The position numbers and the translations under genes were made by a program. The notes beneath the pieces are model-generated. The model saw only the letters and a list, made by a program, of their open reading frames with translations. It ran no database searches and was not told the DNA's origin. DNA of 41,498 bases from Tubiluchus corallicola (Eukaryota; Priapulida; Priapulimorpha; Priapulimorphida; Tubiluchidae), in assembly GCA_030141605.1 (NCBI GenBank), contig JAQGDQ010001373.1, positions 2,501 through 43,998 of the forward strand. Reading direction: 5' to 3'. Numbering within the stretch: position 1 is the first letter of the stretch; each line of letters begins with the position of its first letter. This document shows positions 10,001 through 18,959 of the stretch, piece after piece.

Positions 10001-13000
10001 TTTTATTCATATTTCTACTGATTAATGTCTTCCCGTTTGCCTGAAAACACCTATATATTTTATTTATCAATACCTAGCTAACTACGGCCAAATCACATTG
10101 AAAACACCGGTTCTCGTCTGATCGCCGCAGTTAAGCAACGTAGAGCCTGGTTAGTACTTGGATGGGTGACCGCCTAGGAATACCAGGTGCTGTAGGCTTG
10201 CGAGATGCCCACACTGTATCTCAACACTAGCCGGAGGAGCTGCACAAGGTAGCCAACGGGTGGAGGAGGTCAAGTGATCCAACGGCCATGTGTAGAGGAG
10301 TAAACCTTCCAAATCAGGAGTGGAGCCCCGAAGGCGGACCAGTGCAGCATGCTCACTGACTCTGACAGCTCCTGCTGCCAAACGTATCGCTCTGCTTTCC
10401 TTTGTACTACACCAGCGAGGAAGAGAGGGGATTCCTGTTGTCTGGGCAACTCAGGATCTCCATACACCTTGCCCAGGCGTGCGCCCTGGAGACGTTCAAG
10501 GATCGGACTGCTCAGCCACAGTCGACGCTGCAGCTCCATCAATGTGATCAATGACTCCAACCAACCAACCAACCAACCATTACCTAGCTATAGCGGTTTC
10601 TCTTTGGTTAACATTTAAGCCTAGTCACCTAGTCAACCATAAACACCTCAGGTCAAGCCCTGGGGCAGCCTTGAGAGTTTTATCCAGAAACTTAGTCTGG
10701 GTGCTACAGCACAGGTTGCAGGCAAACTTCTCTTGCTTGATGGTCACTTGATACACAAATCTCTAGTATCACAGTAGTAGCATCATTAGTCAGTTGGGAA
10801 GCAGAAACATGTATAATAATTATACAGTTTGCGTTTTTGTGCGTTTTTAGAACAGAATAACGCAATAGGTGCTGCTGTAATGCATCAAATTAGGTAAAAA
10901 TTTTGTTAAACAATTAAAAATTTGCCTTGAGGAAAATGAAAAAATGGTCATCAACGCGAAACGTGTGTCGTTAAGTGAAAAAGAGTTTCAAGTGATCGGT
11001 GTCGTTAAAATAAAAAACGTCATTAAACGGGGAGTCGTTAAACGAGGACTTAACAGCATTTAGAAGCACGAGAATTTTGAATTAGAAGCACATATCCTAA
11101 TATTTAGTACTACCATTATTCGTAGGCCTGGTGGCCACAAAAAGACCGGGACTGGGTACGATTGATATTAGTTTCTCAATGGGAATCATGACATGACTCA
11201 TTTTAGACAAATTGTGAATGTTGATTGAAGAAATTGCAGCAAAAATGTTTTCACATGTATTTCTGTGCAGAAATACACAATGATTATCACACTAAACATT
11301 ACTGTTGCCGGAAAACCATTTAAACTACAAAAAGTGGCAGCCATTAAAGGAAGACAGGATGATTTTTCGTATACTGCCCATTTTCAAGTGCGATAGAAAG
11401 TACACACTTAACACAATCAATCAAGATTTTAAAAATGGTAGCTGCTGTTGCCCTGCCTGGTGCATGACATCAAAAGTAAAAGTGAGGTAATAATAGTCTC
11501 TGTAGTTTATTATTTACGTTTGGCGATAATCGCTCTTTGAAGCTTTTTTTAATTGTTCATCCCAAAAGTCGATGTTAAATAAAGAATATTATTGTTGTTG
11601 TTGTTGTTGTTGTTAAAATGTTTACTTCTTCTCCAGGGGCAATTTATTCAATATTCTAACTAAGCTATAGCCTAGGCCGCCCCAGTTTGAAGGCGTCACA
11701 TTTTAGAAAAAATTCTTATTCTCCTTGGAAAATGTTTATACTTTCATGTTCATGCAAAGGGCACATTTTATAACACACCGCAGGCAGTTGCTGAATGCAG
11801 ATTCATATAAGTGCCACACAGCAAGCAGGAGCAAGGTATTATCCAACGAGAAGTTGTGCAGGATACTTGAATATAGGCACTATGCAAATAAAGTGTAATT
11901 AATAATGACCCCACAGAAACTAAGTTAATCTCATTTCTAATACACCACAAGTAATTGTTTGATCAGCTCATTACATAAACAACTATAAATTCACTATAGA
12001 AGCCGACAGGACAGGCCTAAGGTGTCGTAGTCTTCATACGCCCCATATTCTTCTCACACTTATGTCACTGAAATGAGATGTTTTGTTATTCAGAAGGAGA
12101 GTTCAATGCTTCACCGGGCAGATACTAATGGGAGGATGTCTGACTGTTGGGCAGGATCAAACAAATCCCGGCACCATTGATCCAAAATACAGTTTTGCAG
12201 GGATGATTACTGGAGTTGTAATCGCTGACAGCAAACTAGACATTGATGCTATAAGTTAGTATAATTATGATTTTTAAAACTGTTTAATTTCGAAATGTAA
12301 TTCTTGTATTGTTCCATCACGTATCTCACTGGATGAAAGGTCTACAAATAAGCCTTTTCACAGCGCGCATGCGCAGTTGCTGCATTTCAAAGATCAAGTG
12401 CACCACAGCAACACATCTTAACTACAATGGTCACGTGACGTTTAGTAAAACAAACTCGTCGTCCACATTACTTCAGTAACGTCCGTTGTTTTAAGTGGAC
12501 TTTATTAAATTTTGCATTAGCCGTAGAGAGATTTATAAAAAATGCGTTGTCTGGTACACTTAACCTTTGAACTTTATAACGATCAATATCAATCGTTAGA
12601 ATTGTGAAAAGGCTAATTAACATAAACAAAACATTAGGACATAGCGACTAAATGTTCTTAAGAGATTAAATGGCCAGGAAGAGCACTTCTGATTGCTGTG
12701 TTTTAATGCCGTTAAATATTGTTGATTATAGAAACTGAGACAATTACTTAGAATTTTTGCACATCATAAGTTATAAGTTTATTTATTTCCACACTGCATC
12801 TAACAATTATAATAAAAATACAGATAATTTCACTGAAGTAAATCTAAATATAAATGCAGTATTATCCAGAAATTACAAAATGCAGCATATACATGTGCAA
12901 ATTACGTTACAGAATAATTTTGATGCATATAGTTTGAGCCTAAAAGCATAGCTTGACAGGCCAAACTGTACGTGGAAATCTTTTAAAAAATGATTAATAA

Positions 13001-13685
13001 TTGAAATAATGAAATAATGATAATATATACATAAAAGTGGGGGTGGGGGGGAGTAGTAAATGAAAGATGAAATGGATCGAGAACTAAGAAAAACTGTGAT
13101 CATGATTATAAAGTGTTCAGTAACCTGTTGAGCATAGTCACGTTTTATTAAGATTACTGGGGTAAAAGAATACAGGTGATTACCATTATCAAACTGTGTT
13201 ACTCTCAATACTTTTGAAATATTTCTTTTCCGACGGTTTTTTTAAAAGTTGAAAAGGAGTGACTACATTTCGAATTGCGGCTTAGTCTATTCCATAGGAC
13301 TGGTCCCATATAGCTAATGAAATGTTTCGCCATATTTGTTCTACAACGTCTTGGTATATATTCATTATGACACGACCGTCACATTGTTTGCCTTCCAGAT
13401 ACTCTGAGAGAGTCCTGCACATACACCGATGATTCCTACATTTTCACGTGGGGTGTTGATGACGTACAAAGTGGACTTATGGGAAACCTTGAGTTATCTT
13501 CATCAAGCTGCACAGCCGTGCCACCAGAAATAAGGAGAGTCTGTTCCTTGACAGAGGATCAACTTAACGATTTGTTGAACTTTATAAATGGCGATGCTAG
13601 GCAAACATCATGGCTTATTCACAAACTTTTTAATGAAGTTAAGCATATTTTAAATGATTTCCTGTTCAGAACGCGTTCCAATTAA
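4055..13685 (+). CDS. Pentraxin-domain protein, seven-exon gene
   Basis: Exons: 4055-4151, 5357-5422, 6603-6745, 8023-8144, 9440-9555, 12102-12254, 13399-13685 (TAA 13683-13685). All introns are GT-AG and every junction agrees in phase (1,1,0,2,1,1), giving 327 codons plus stop. Residues 1-28 are hydrophobic (FLLQFLISGILMLMALAV), a signal peptide or anchor. The pentraxin/concanavalin-like fold starts at about residue 72. ELTMCLW and QWHHVCASYEN supply Cys101 and Cys161, matching the spacing of the conserved pentraxin disulfide. The family signature HxCx[ST]Wx[ST] is relaxed (Tyr for Trp). GQDQ (198-201) matches the Ca2+-binding GQ[ED]Q loop, and FAGMITGVVI and YIFTWGV match the last strands. 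The roughly 60-residue C-terminal tail after the fold is not recognised. The role is probably a secreted Ca2+-dependent pattern-recognition or adhesion lectin, by family. The exon 5/6 junction is the least certain. The start is chosen for signal-peptide quality. Confidence 0.8.
4152..5356 (+). other. Intron 1 of the pentraxin-like gene, with a GC-rich foreign block
   Basis: The donor is gtaagttt and the acceptor tttatttag. About 4690-5110 is clearly more GC-rich than its surroundings and includes ccaaaaatggccatttttcg and neighbouring palindromic sequence (aatggccatt, cggccg). It looks like an inserted non-autonomous element, but no terminal repeats or target duplication were found. The minus-strand frame at 4829-5062 is probably a by-product of that composition. 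Confidence 0.5.
5697..5822. repeat. 21-bp tandem repeat, 6 units
   Basis: Units of tcacatcatataggcctagt plus g. The first is slightly diverged (catgtagggttag) and the other five are nearly identical. The array lies in intron 2 of the pentraxin-like gene. Confidence 0.95.
5885..6600 (+). other. Rest of intron 2, overlapping open frames but no recognised gene
   Basis: Frames of 88 codons (plus, 5904-6170) and 96 codons (minus, 5885-6175) overlap almost completely. Neither resembles a known family or has convincing splice signals. A TATA-like tatataaaag lies near 6020. I leave these as intronic sequence. Confidence 0.45.
6785..7792. repeat. ~19-bp AT-rich minisatellite, ~50 units, in intron 3
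   Basis: About 1 kb of attttataatttttcaaat-type units with substitutions (fuller variants such as ttccaaatac and ttcaagtat). It begins about 40 bp after the donor of exon 3 (6745) and ends about 230 bp before exon 4 (8023). It therefore occupies most of this intron. The units are over 85% A+T. Confidence 0.95.
8145..9439 (+). other. Intron 4 of the pentraxin-like gene
   Basis: No gene is seen. Near 8740-8790 and 9330-9380 there are similar stretches sharing gcatgtttatttttt, an internal imperfect duplication. At 9010-9120 short gagagt-rich units recur with agcatgagtagcacgactgc-like flanks (8985-9110). Confidence 0.5.
9664..9858. repeat. 21-bp tandem repeat, 9 units, rich in GTAAGT
   Basis: Units of gtaagtcctcggttaacaac plus a. 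Six of nine carry the exact splice-donor hexamer GTAAGT; others have gtaaat or gtaatt. The array starts 109 bp after the exon 5 donor of the pentraxin-like gene. The unit matches the terminal inverted repeat of the element described at 9664-11056, so the array looks like an amplified transposon end. Confidence 0.92.
10071..10590 (+). mobile_element. Full-length 5S rRNA-derived SINE with perfect target duplications
   Basis: The 10-bp duplication tacctagcta (10071-10080 and 10581-10590) flanks a 500-bp insert. Its head (10081-10199) aligns over nearly the whole length of animal 5S rRNA, including the internal promoter landmarks ttaagcaacgt (A-box region) and ggttagtacttggatggg (C box). A roughly 360-bp unrelated body follows, then a (ccaa)n tail at about 10557-10578. 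This structure (5S head, body, short repeated tail, target duplications) defines the 5S-headed SINE class called SINE3. It must have been mobilised by a LINE. Frames inside it on both strands are not genes. Confidence 0.88.
10081..10199 (+). rRNA. 5S rRNA-like head of the SINE (pseudo-5S)
   Basis: About 119 nt colinear with 5S rRNA. The end tgctgtaggctt matches the usual 3' strand, but there is no T-run terminator; the sequence runs on into the SINE body. Several helix positions are substituted. It should be treated as a SINE promoter head and not as a functional 5S gene. Confidence 0.7.
11490..11615 (+). mobile_element. Possible LINE/SINE 3' end with (GTT)n tail
   Basis: A stretch with cgctctttgaagc ends in ttaaataaagaatatt followed directly by (gttgtt)n at about 11592-11615. 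An AATAAA-like signal running straight into a short-repeat tail is typical of non-LTR element 3' ends. No coding part is left and no target duplication was identified. Confidence 0.4.
12255..13398 (+). other. Intron 6 of the pentraxin-like gene
   Basis: AT-rich with a short G-run near 13038-13050 and an NRF1-like GCGCATGCGC at 12365-12374. No exon or repeat array is seen; open frames here are short and low-complexity. Confidence 0.5.
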
Positions 13686-14049
13686 TGCGACGCTTTTGGA
13701 AAGTGCTTGTATCAAACAGGCACAAAGAAAATACAAACAACATTTATTTGCATCACTGTTGTGTTGTTTGTTGTTTTACTCGTAGACTTTGCACTTATAT
13801 GCTGTTGTTTTGATAACAAGTCTTTGTGTTGTTGGCGGCCATCTTGAATAGAGTACTCGTGTCACTCGCAACACACTTATTTTGCGAGGTGGCGCTGTGT
13901 ACTTATAAATTGCAAGTGAATCTCTCTATACATTCTCAGAACGATTAATGAAATTAAACTAAACGTTTAATTTAACTACATTTCTATTTTGCCTTCCTGC
14001 TAAACTGATGTGGATTGAAAAAAGTAATACAAGTGGCCTCGTGATGTGT
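13686..14049 (+). other. Probable 3' UTR and downstream flank of the pentraxin-like gene
   Basis: Non-coding and AT-rich. The first clear AATAAA lies at about 14107, inside the following repeat array, so the cleavage site could be there or at a weaker signal. Nothing else is recognised. Confidence 0.4.
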
Positions 14050-14632
14050 CTTAACAAATTCCTATTCTATACATTTATACATACCAATCAAGATATGTAA
14101 TCTGCAAAATAAATTATTAAATTATCTATATAATGGTATATCATAAGTCTTTTGGCTATTAACTACTGTTTGTTTGTGGAGTATAGCATAGTTTCATACC
14201 AATTAAGATACGTTATATTTAAGGTAAATTGTTAAATTATCTATATAATATTATATCATATATCTTTTGGCTATTAACTACTGTTTGTTTGTGGAGTATA
14301 GCATAGTTTCATACCAATTAAAATATGTAATATTTAAGGTAAATTGTTAAATTATCTATATAATATTATATCATATATCTTTTGGCTATTAACTACTGTT
14401 TGTTTGTGGCATGTAGCATAGTTTCGTACCAATCAAGATATGTAATCTGTAAGATAAATTGTTAAATTATCTATATAATATTATAACATATATCTTTTGG
14501 CTATTAACTACTGTTTGTTTGTGGCATGTAGCATAGTTTCATACCAATTAAAATACGTAATATTTAAGGTAAATTGTTAAATTATCTATATAATGGTATA
14601 TAATAAGTCTTTTGGCTATCTAACTACTGAAT
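14050..14632. repeat. 115-bp tandem array, 5 units
   Basis: Equivalent positions (aactactg) recur at 14161, 14276, 14391, 14506 and 14622. Units contain attatctatataat and cttttggctattaactac and differ by a few bases, with two forms (gtggagtatagc and gtggcatgtagc). The sequence is unrelated to the 115-bp array at 3115-3935. Confidence 0.93.
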
Positions 14633-15059
14633 TGTATTTCGATGTTGTTTCTAAATTCTGGTAAACTTACTTGTTTTAGATGCTTTGATAATGAACAGTT
14701 TGTTCGAAACCGGTCAATTCCATTTGATGTAGTTACACTTATTTTCCAAATATGGATAATTCAATTATTCTGTACATTTTTTGTACGTTTGTCTTGTTTG
14801 TTGTGTCATATTTGGTGTTTGGGGTTTCGGCAGTTTAAGACGATATTCTTTCAATAACTTTTTGACAAATTATGCACAGAACACGAGTTCTGAATATTCA
14901 ACAAAACCATAATAAATGTGGCACATGCAGTACGTGTCAGACAATGGCATACGTACAAGAAGATCTAAGACAAATGCAGTGCTCGTTATCCCAAAACGTA
15001 GCTATTGTTAAATAGAAGAATCATGTTACGTGTTTTGTTTCTAATTTTAGTCATAACAC

Positions 15060-15073
15060 TGACTGACTGACTG

Positions 15074-15122
<49 letters not shown>

Positions 15123-15236
15123 TTTACCTACCTACCTACCTACCTACCTACCTACCTACCTACCTACCTACTTACCTACCTACCTACCTACCTACCTACC
15201 TACCTACCTACCTACCTACCTACCTACCTACCTACC

Positions 15237-15306
<70 letters not shown>

Positions 15307-15313
15307 TTTACCT
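15060..15313. repeat. Tetranucleotide microsatellite (ACTT/ACCT)n
   Basis: About 250 bp of gact, then tact, then tacc, then tact repeats. On the minus strand it follows directly after the truncated 5S-like sequence at 15315-15400, so it is probably the expanded tail of that retrosequence. Confidence 0.95.
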
Positions 15314-15314
15314 C

Positions 15315-15400
15315 CAGCACCTGGTATTCCTAGTCCGTCACCCATCCAAGTACTAACCCGCCCTTACGTCGCTTAACTACGGTGATCAGACGAGAACCGG
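15315..15400 (-). mobile_element. 5'-truncated 5S-derived retrosequence
   Basis: The minus strand reads ccggttctcgtctgatcacc through ggttagtacttggatggg to taccaggtgctg, matching about nt 30-120 of 5S rRNA. It lacks the body seen in the SINE at 10071-10590 and goes straight into a tetranucleotide tail. It abuts the piggyBac remnant starting near 15402, so it either truncated that element or landed at its broken end. Confidence 0.75.
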
Positions 15401-16161
15401 AGTCATCTACATAATTTGGACAACCGGTATCTTCAACGCCGTAATCGTGTATAAGCAGATGCTCGTGTTAGAATCTACAGATTTCGTCAATGACTATACT
15501 GTGAGTGATGCTCAGAAAAATACTGATAAACTCTGGCGTCTGCGACCTTTCCTAAATAAAATCAGGGCGACTTGCCTTACATTGCCTCGAACAATGGAAG
15601 TGAGCATTGACGAACAAATGATTCCCTTTACTGGGAAATCCTCACTTCGCCAGTATGTCAAAGGAAAACCGAACCCGACGGGTCTGAAAGTCTTTGTGCT
15701 GGCATCACCTGAAGGCACAGTGTTGGATTTTCAGATATTTCAAGGGAAGGACAGTCTCCCAGGTGCAGCTGAAGATAACAGACTAAAACGATTTAAATTG
15801 GGCATAGGTGGTCTCTCTGTCCTGCGACTGGCTGAAACACTTGTTGCTGGCCAGCGTTTGTACTTTGATAGGTATTTTACACCTGTGCAACTGCTTGACA
15901 GACTATTAGAAAAGGGCGTACAAAGTACGGGGGCTGTCATGAGCAAAAACGTCCCTGCTACGGCCCACATACCACGTATAGTGACTGGACCACGCAGAAG
16001 TAAGATCGTTTCAGTGCGTAATGATAAAAAATGTGCATAGTAAATTGGCAGGACAATAAACCTGTACTGTTAGCTTCTACCGCACACAACGATTCGCCAA
16101 ATGACACGTGTAGAAGGTGGTCAAAGAAAAACAGGGATTATGTTGATGTGGATAGACCTTA

Positions 16162-16164
<3 letters not shown>

Positions 16165-16205
<41 letters not shown>

Positions 16206-16822
16206 TCTTTATTTGTCATTAAAATAGTTCACTCATTATAATAAAATTGAGTAAGCCTCAGCGTAATGTTAAGATAACAGCACTGTTCAAGACAAATGCG
16301 TCCAGTGCAGACTAAAAAAAACTAAAGTGCAAAACTAAGGCCTAATTATGTACAATAAATGAACATATTTACAAACACAATATTAAAATATTTTTACAAA
16401 ACAATATTACAAAAGTACATTAAATTTTACATGACATATTTTACACTATATATACATTTAATATGACACAATTAACAGAAACATGTTTTACATTGCATAA
16501 TTTTTTTTTAATTTTACATTTTTAATCGTTTTATGGAGTCAGGGGAGGGGCGGGGGTAGATGAAAGATGAGTCTGTGTAGATTAGTATCAGATGCACAAT
16601 GTGGAAGTTGAAACCTGTTATATTGATATTGTTTTAATTTCTTTTTAAAGTGGTGGAGAGATTCTATTAGTTTTATTTCACTGGGTAGTAAGTTCCATAA
16701 ATGTATGGCCTGTTTTGATATGGAGTTATTTCCAAATTTATTGTTTACTGTAATTTGCTTTAAATTGTGTGTTCTATTGTTTAAAGTGGTATCAGGAATA
16801 AATGCTAAGGGATCGTTTATAA
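16165..16822 (-). mobile_element. 5'-truncated CR1/Jockey-like LINE inserted in the piggyBac gene
   Basis: On the minus strand, from about 16811, the frame encodes FGNNSISKQAIHLWNLLPSE followed by IKLIESLHHFKKKLKQY. This is the C-terminal tail typical of CR1/Jockey-type reverse transcriptases (S..Y....LWN.LP..IK...S...FK..LK). A roughly 370-bp AT-rich 3' UTR follows, then aataaagaattta and a (TA)n tail (about 16165-16202). Only the 3' end was copied, as is usual for LINEs. It splits the piggyBac motif [14 protein letters not shown]. The target duplication is obscured by the TA tail. Confidence 0.82.
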
Positions 16823-16942
16823 ATGTACAATGATAAAATGGGTGGAGTGGACTTGTGTGATCGTATGCTAGCTTTTTATGGAAGTGGTGCTAAATCCAGG
16901 AAATGGACTGTGAGAACTATCATGCATTTTATTGATGTAGTG

Positions 16943-17392
16943 CAGTGGTTCCCAACCGGGGGTACGCAACAGCAATGCCAGGGGTACGCAGAAGGTGTGT
17001 CAGATCGACACATTTTTTTCTTTCTGTAGCCGGTGAAAAGGGTAAAATACACCAAGTTGCAGCATCGCGATATTCTTTCTACAGATTAGGCAATATTTCA
17101 CAAACAATATCATTCCTGCGCAGTGCGCTAGAAAATACTTTTACCGGCCCACGAAAAGCTTATATTTTGTCGCTTTGTTTGTGCTGTACATTTTAATAAC
17201 TGCCTACCAGTAATGTAATTGTAATGTAATCTATTGTATCACATTTTTTTCACAGTATTGTCGATAATATTAATCGTTGTTTTCTGGAAACTGGTTTTTC
17301 AAACGATTTGTTGAAAAATATCAGGTGGGGGTATGCTGAAGATCGCCACATTTAGAAGGGGTACTTGGCAAGGAAAAGGTTGGGTACCACTG
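16943..17392. mobile_element. hAT-type MITE inserted in the piggyBac gene
   Basis: A 450-bp insert begins cagtggttcccaacc and ends ggttgggtaccactg, inverted repeats of 15 bp with one mismatch. They match the CAGTGGTTCCCAACC termini common in hAT elements. Flanks atgtagtg (16935-16942) and ttgtagtg (17395-17402) are a near-perfect 8-bp duplication, the hAT size, with two extra bases (aa) at the right. Removing it rejoins the piggyBac reading (FIDVV then NSWIQYRWD). No transposase is encoded. Confidence 0.8.
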
Positions 17393-17799
17393 AATTGTAG
17401 TGGCAGTTAATTCTTGGATCCAGTATCGATGGGACGAGAAAAAACTGATGAAAACGTAAAGAAGGATAAACTGTAGTTCTTAAATTTTAAAATGCGGTTA
17501 GCTGAAGAGCCTCTTATTACAAACAACAGCAGCAGCGGCACGGAGAGCGATGAGAACACTACGGACGTGAAAAAACGTGTCCCGCTACCCACTGAAGGCT
17601 GCAAGAAAGTTTTATCGCAGCATTTACCCCGTGCGGTCGACATGAAGAATTCGGCTAGGTGTAGACAGAAAAACTGTACACGGAACACCAGAATAATGTG
17701 TGTCAAATGCGGATTATTTTTCTGCGTGCAACCTGATCCGCGGAATTGTTTTGAAAATTTCCACAAAAATAAACTCAACTGAATAAAGTTGAGTTTCAG

Positions 17800-18680
17800 T
17801 TTTCTGTTCTATTTGTGACCCAGTGTCCCCCCAGAAGGACAGTAAGGCCACTGCTGTGCATTCTGAATCGAAAAATACTGTATGTATCCAGTTTTGCATC
17901 TAATCATTGTAAATTTGTTTGAGATTTCATCTATAGATACATAGTTTTTTAAAAAGTGAATACTTCCGCCTTGTTGAATTAGCGACCCAGTGTCCCCCAA
18001 GGAGGACAACGAAACCCCCCTCTTCCCGACGAGATTTTCGAAAATGATCAATTGGATTATGGTTATCAGTCTAACAGTATCCTCTGTTATGAAATTGATC
18101 GATTTATAACGATCAGCAAACTCTGGGACCGACGAGGATATTTGCCGCTAACAGATGGCAGCACAATAACGAAAGCACGTGCAAGAACGTGAGGCATCTT
18201 ACAAGCCGGCAGCGTAGTAGATGAACAACAGGAAATGTTAGACTGTCACGTGTATGTGCTTAACTATATGATGATTTTAATGCTTTGTGCCCATCTGCCT
18301 AATGCAACCAAATGAAGAAATTACAATTAAATATTAATTGCACAACGTAATTAACGTAACCGTCCGACATATTTAAAGAGGAAAGCAAACTAACTGAAGA
18401 TCAAATTTCTAGTCTCCGGCCGTGGATATTTGAAATGCAATAAAAGCAAGAGATTTCTCTTTTTGTACCTTGACTGAATTAAATGAAATTTCAACGTTTA
18501 TGATGGAGGATTAATTATATACAAATAATTGTTTGGCACTTTCAAGTACAATTATTTAAGTTAATAATTCTCATTTCTGTCTGTTTATTGTTTTGTTTTC
18601 CCGTTGTATAATTTTGTGTGTTATTATATTGATGTATGTATTGTAAATATGTAACTAATTATATTTGTAAATACACGACA
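17800..18680. other. Downstream of piggyBac, direct repeats but no gene
   Basis: gacccagtgtccccc recurs at about 17818 and 17984, each followed by a gaaggac/gaggac-like stretch. This may be a subterminal repeat of the piggyBac element, but no TTAA-flanked terminus was identified. The rest is AT-rich, with frames on the minus strand that depend on the repeated motif and resemble nothing known. Confidence 0.45.
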
Positions 18681-18683
18681 ACA

Positions 18684-18794
18684 ATGGCGGCCGGCTGCGG
18701 AAGTAGGACTACTGGTAGTTTTTCGTACGGTGGAAGAGGTTATACTGCAAAAGGTAAAAGAACAACATTGAAGATCAAAACACTACTTGAATAA
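18684..18794 (+). CDS. Small ORF or possible first exon, unrecognised
   Basis: The frame opens at acaATGGCGG, a good Kozak context, and encodes MAAGCGSRTTGSFSYGGRGY followed by TAKGKRTTLKIKTLLE (36 codons plus stop). A possible donor (gtaaaa, 18754-18759) after the Lys codon could make it a first coding exon instead. The last half lies in a 116-bp direct duplication (18736-18950). I know no family that matches. It is GC-rich compared with its surroundings. Confidence 0.25.
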   Translation: MAAGCGSRTTGSFSYGGRGYTAKGKRTTLKIKTLLE

Positions 18795-18950
18795 ACGCGC
18801 ATTGTTGCTAGTTGAGGGTCTCAGGTCGAGGGCACAGAGTTAGTGATTGCTGAGGTTATACTGCAAAAGACAAAAGAACAACATTGAAGATCAGAACACT
18901 ACTTGAATAAACGCGCATTGTTGCTAGTTGAGGGTCTCAGGTCGAGGGCA
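18736..18950. repeat. 116-bp direct duplication
   Basis: gaggttatactgcaaaag starts both copies (18736 and 18852), and both run to gtctcaggtcgagggcac. The copies differ at only a few positions (aggtaa/agacaa, atcaaa/atcaga), so the duplication is recent. Confidence 0.92.
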
Positions 18951-18959
18951 CTATGTTCA

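Larger units (their letters stand above)
9664..11056. mobile_element. Putative inverted-repeat DNA element (MITE-like) carrying a nested SINE
   Basis: The left inner end (about 9832-9900) reads taagtcctcgcttaacgact. The right end (about 11056-10955, reverse complement) reads taagtcctcgtttaacgact, 19 of 20 identical in inverted orientation. Looser similarity continues inward (cgaaacgt- and cttaacgac-like blocks). No transposase is encoded. The 5S-derived SINE at 10081-10580 sits inside it, so the element was there first. Target duplication and superfamily are not determined because the left end was amplified into an array. Confidence 0.5.
15447..17782 (+). pseudogene. piggyBac transposase pseudogene, split by two insertions
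   Basis: piggyBac transposases cut and paste DNA at TTAA using a DDD catalytic core (DDE_Tnp_1_7). Pieces: 15447-16165, 16823-16942, 17403-17782. VSIDEQMIPFTGKSSLRQYV carries the first catalytic Asp, LYFDRYFT the second, and [14 protein letters not shown] the last two. A C-terminal Cys-rich ribbon (RCRQKNC, MCVKCGLFFC, CFENFH) precedes TGA at 17780-17782. Damage: the N-terminal quarter is missing; there is a one-base frameshift in an A-run near 16026-16031, a second near 17440 and an in-frame TAG at 17474-17476. A LINE interrupts it at 16165-16822 and a hAT-type MITE at 16943-17392. The open frame at the left begins at GTG, so it has no true start. All catalytic Asp residues survive, suggesting fairly recent death. 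Confidence 0.92.

Noticed and set aside
10081-10199. Functional 5S rRNA gene
   Set aside because: No T-run terminator, substituted helices, and target duplications placing it as a SINE head.
10151-10751. Open frames of 66-100 codons on both strands
   Set aside because: They lie within, or run out of, the 5S-derived SINE, whose limits are set by its target duplications.
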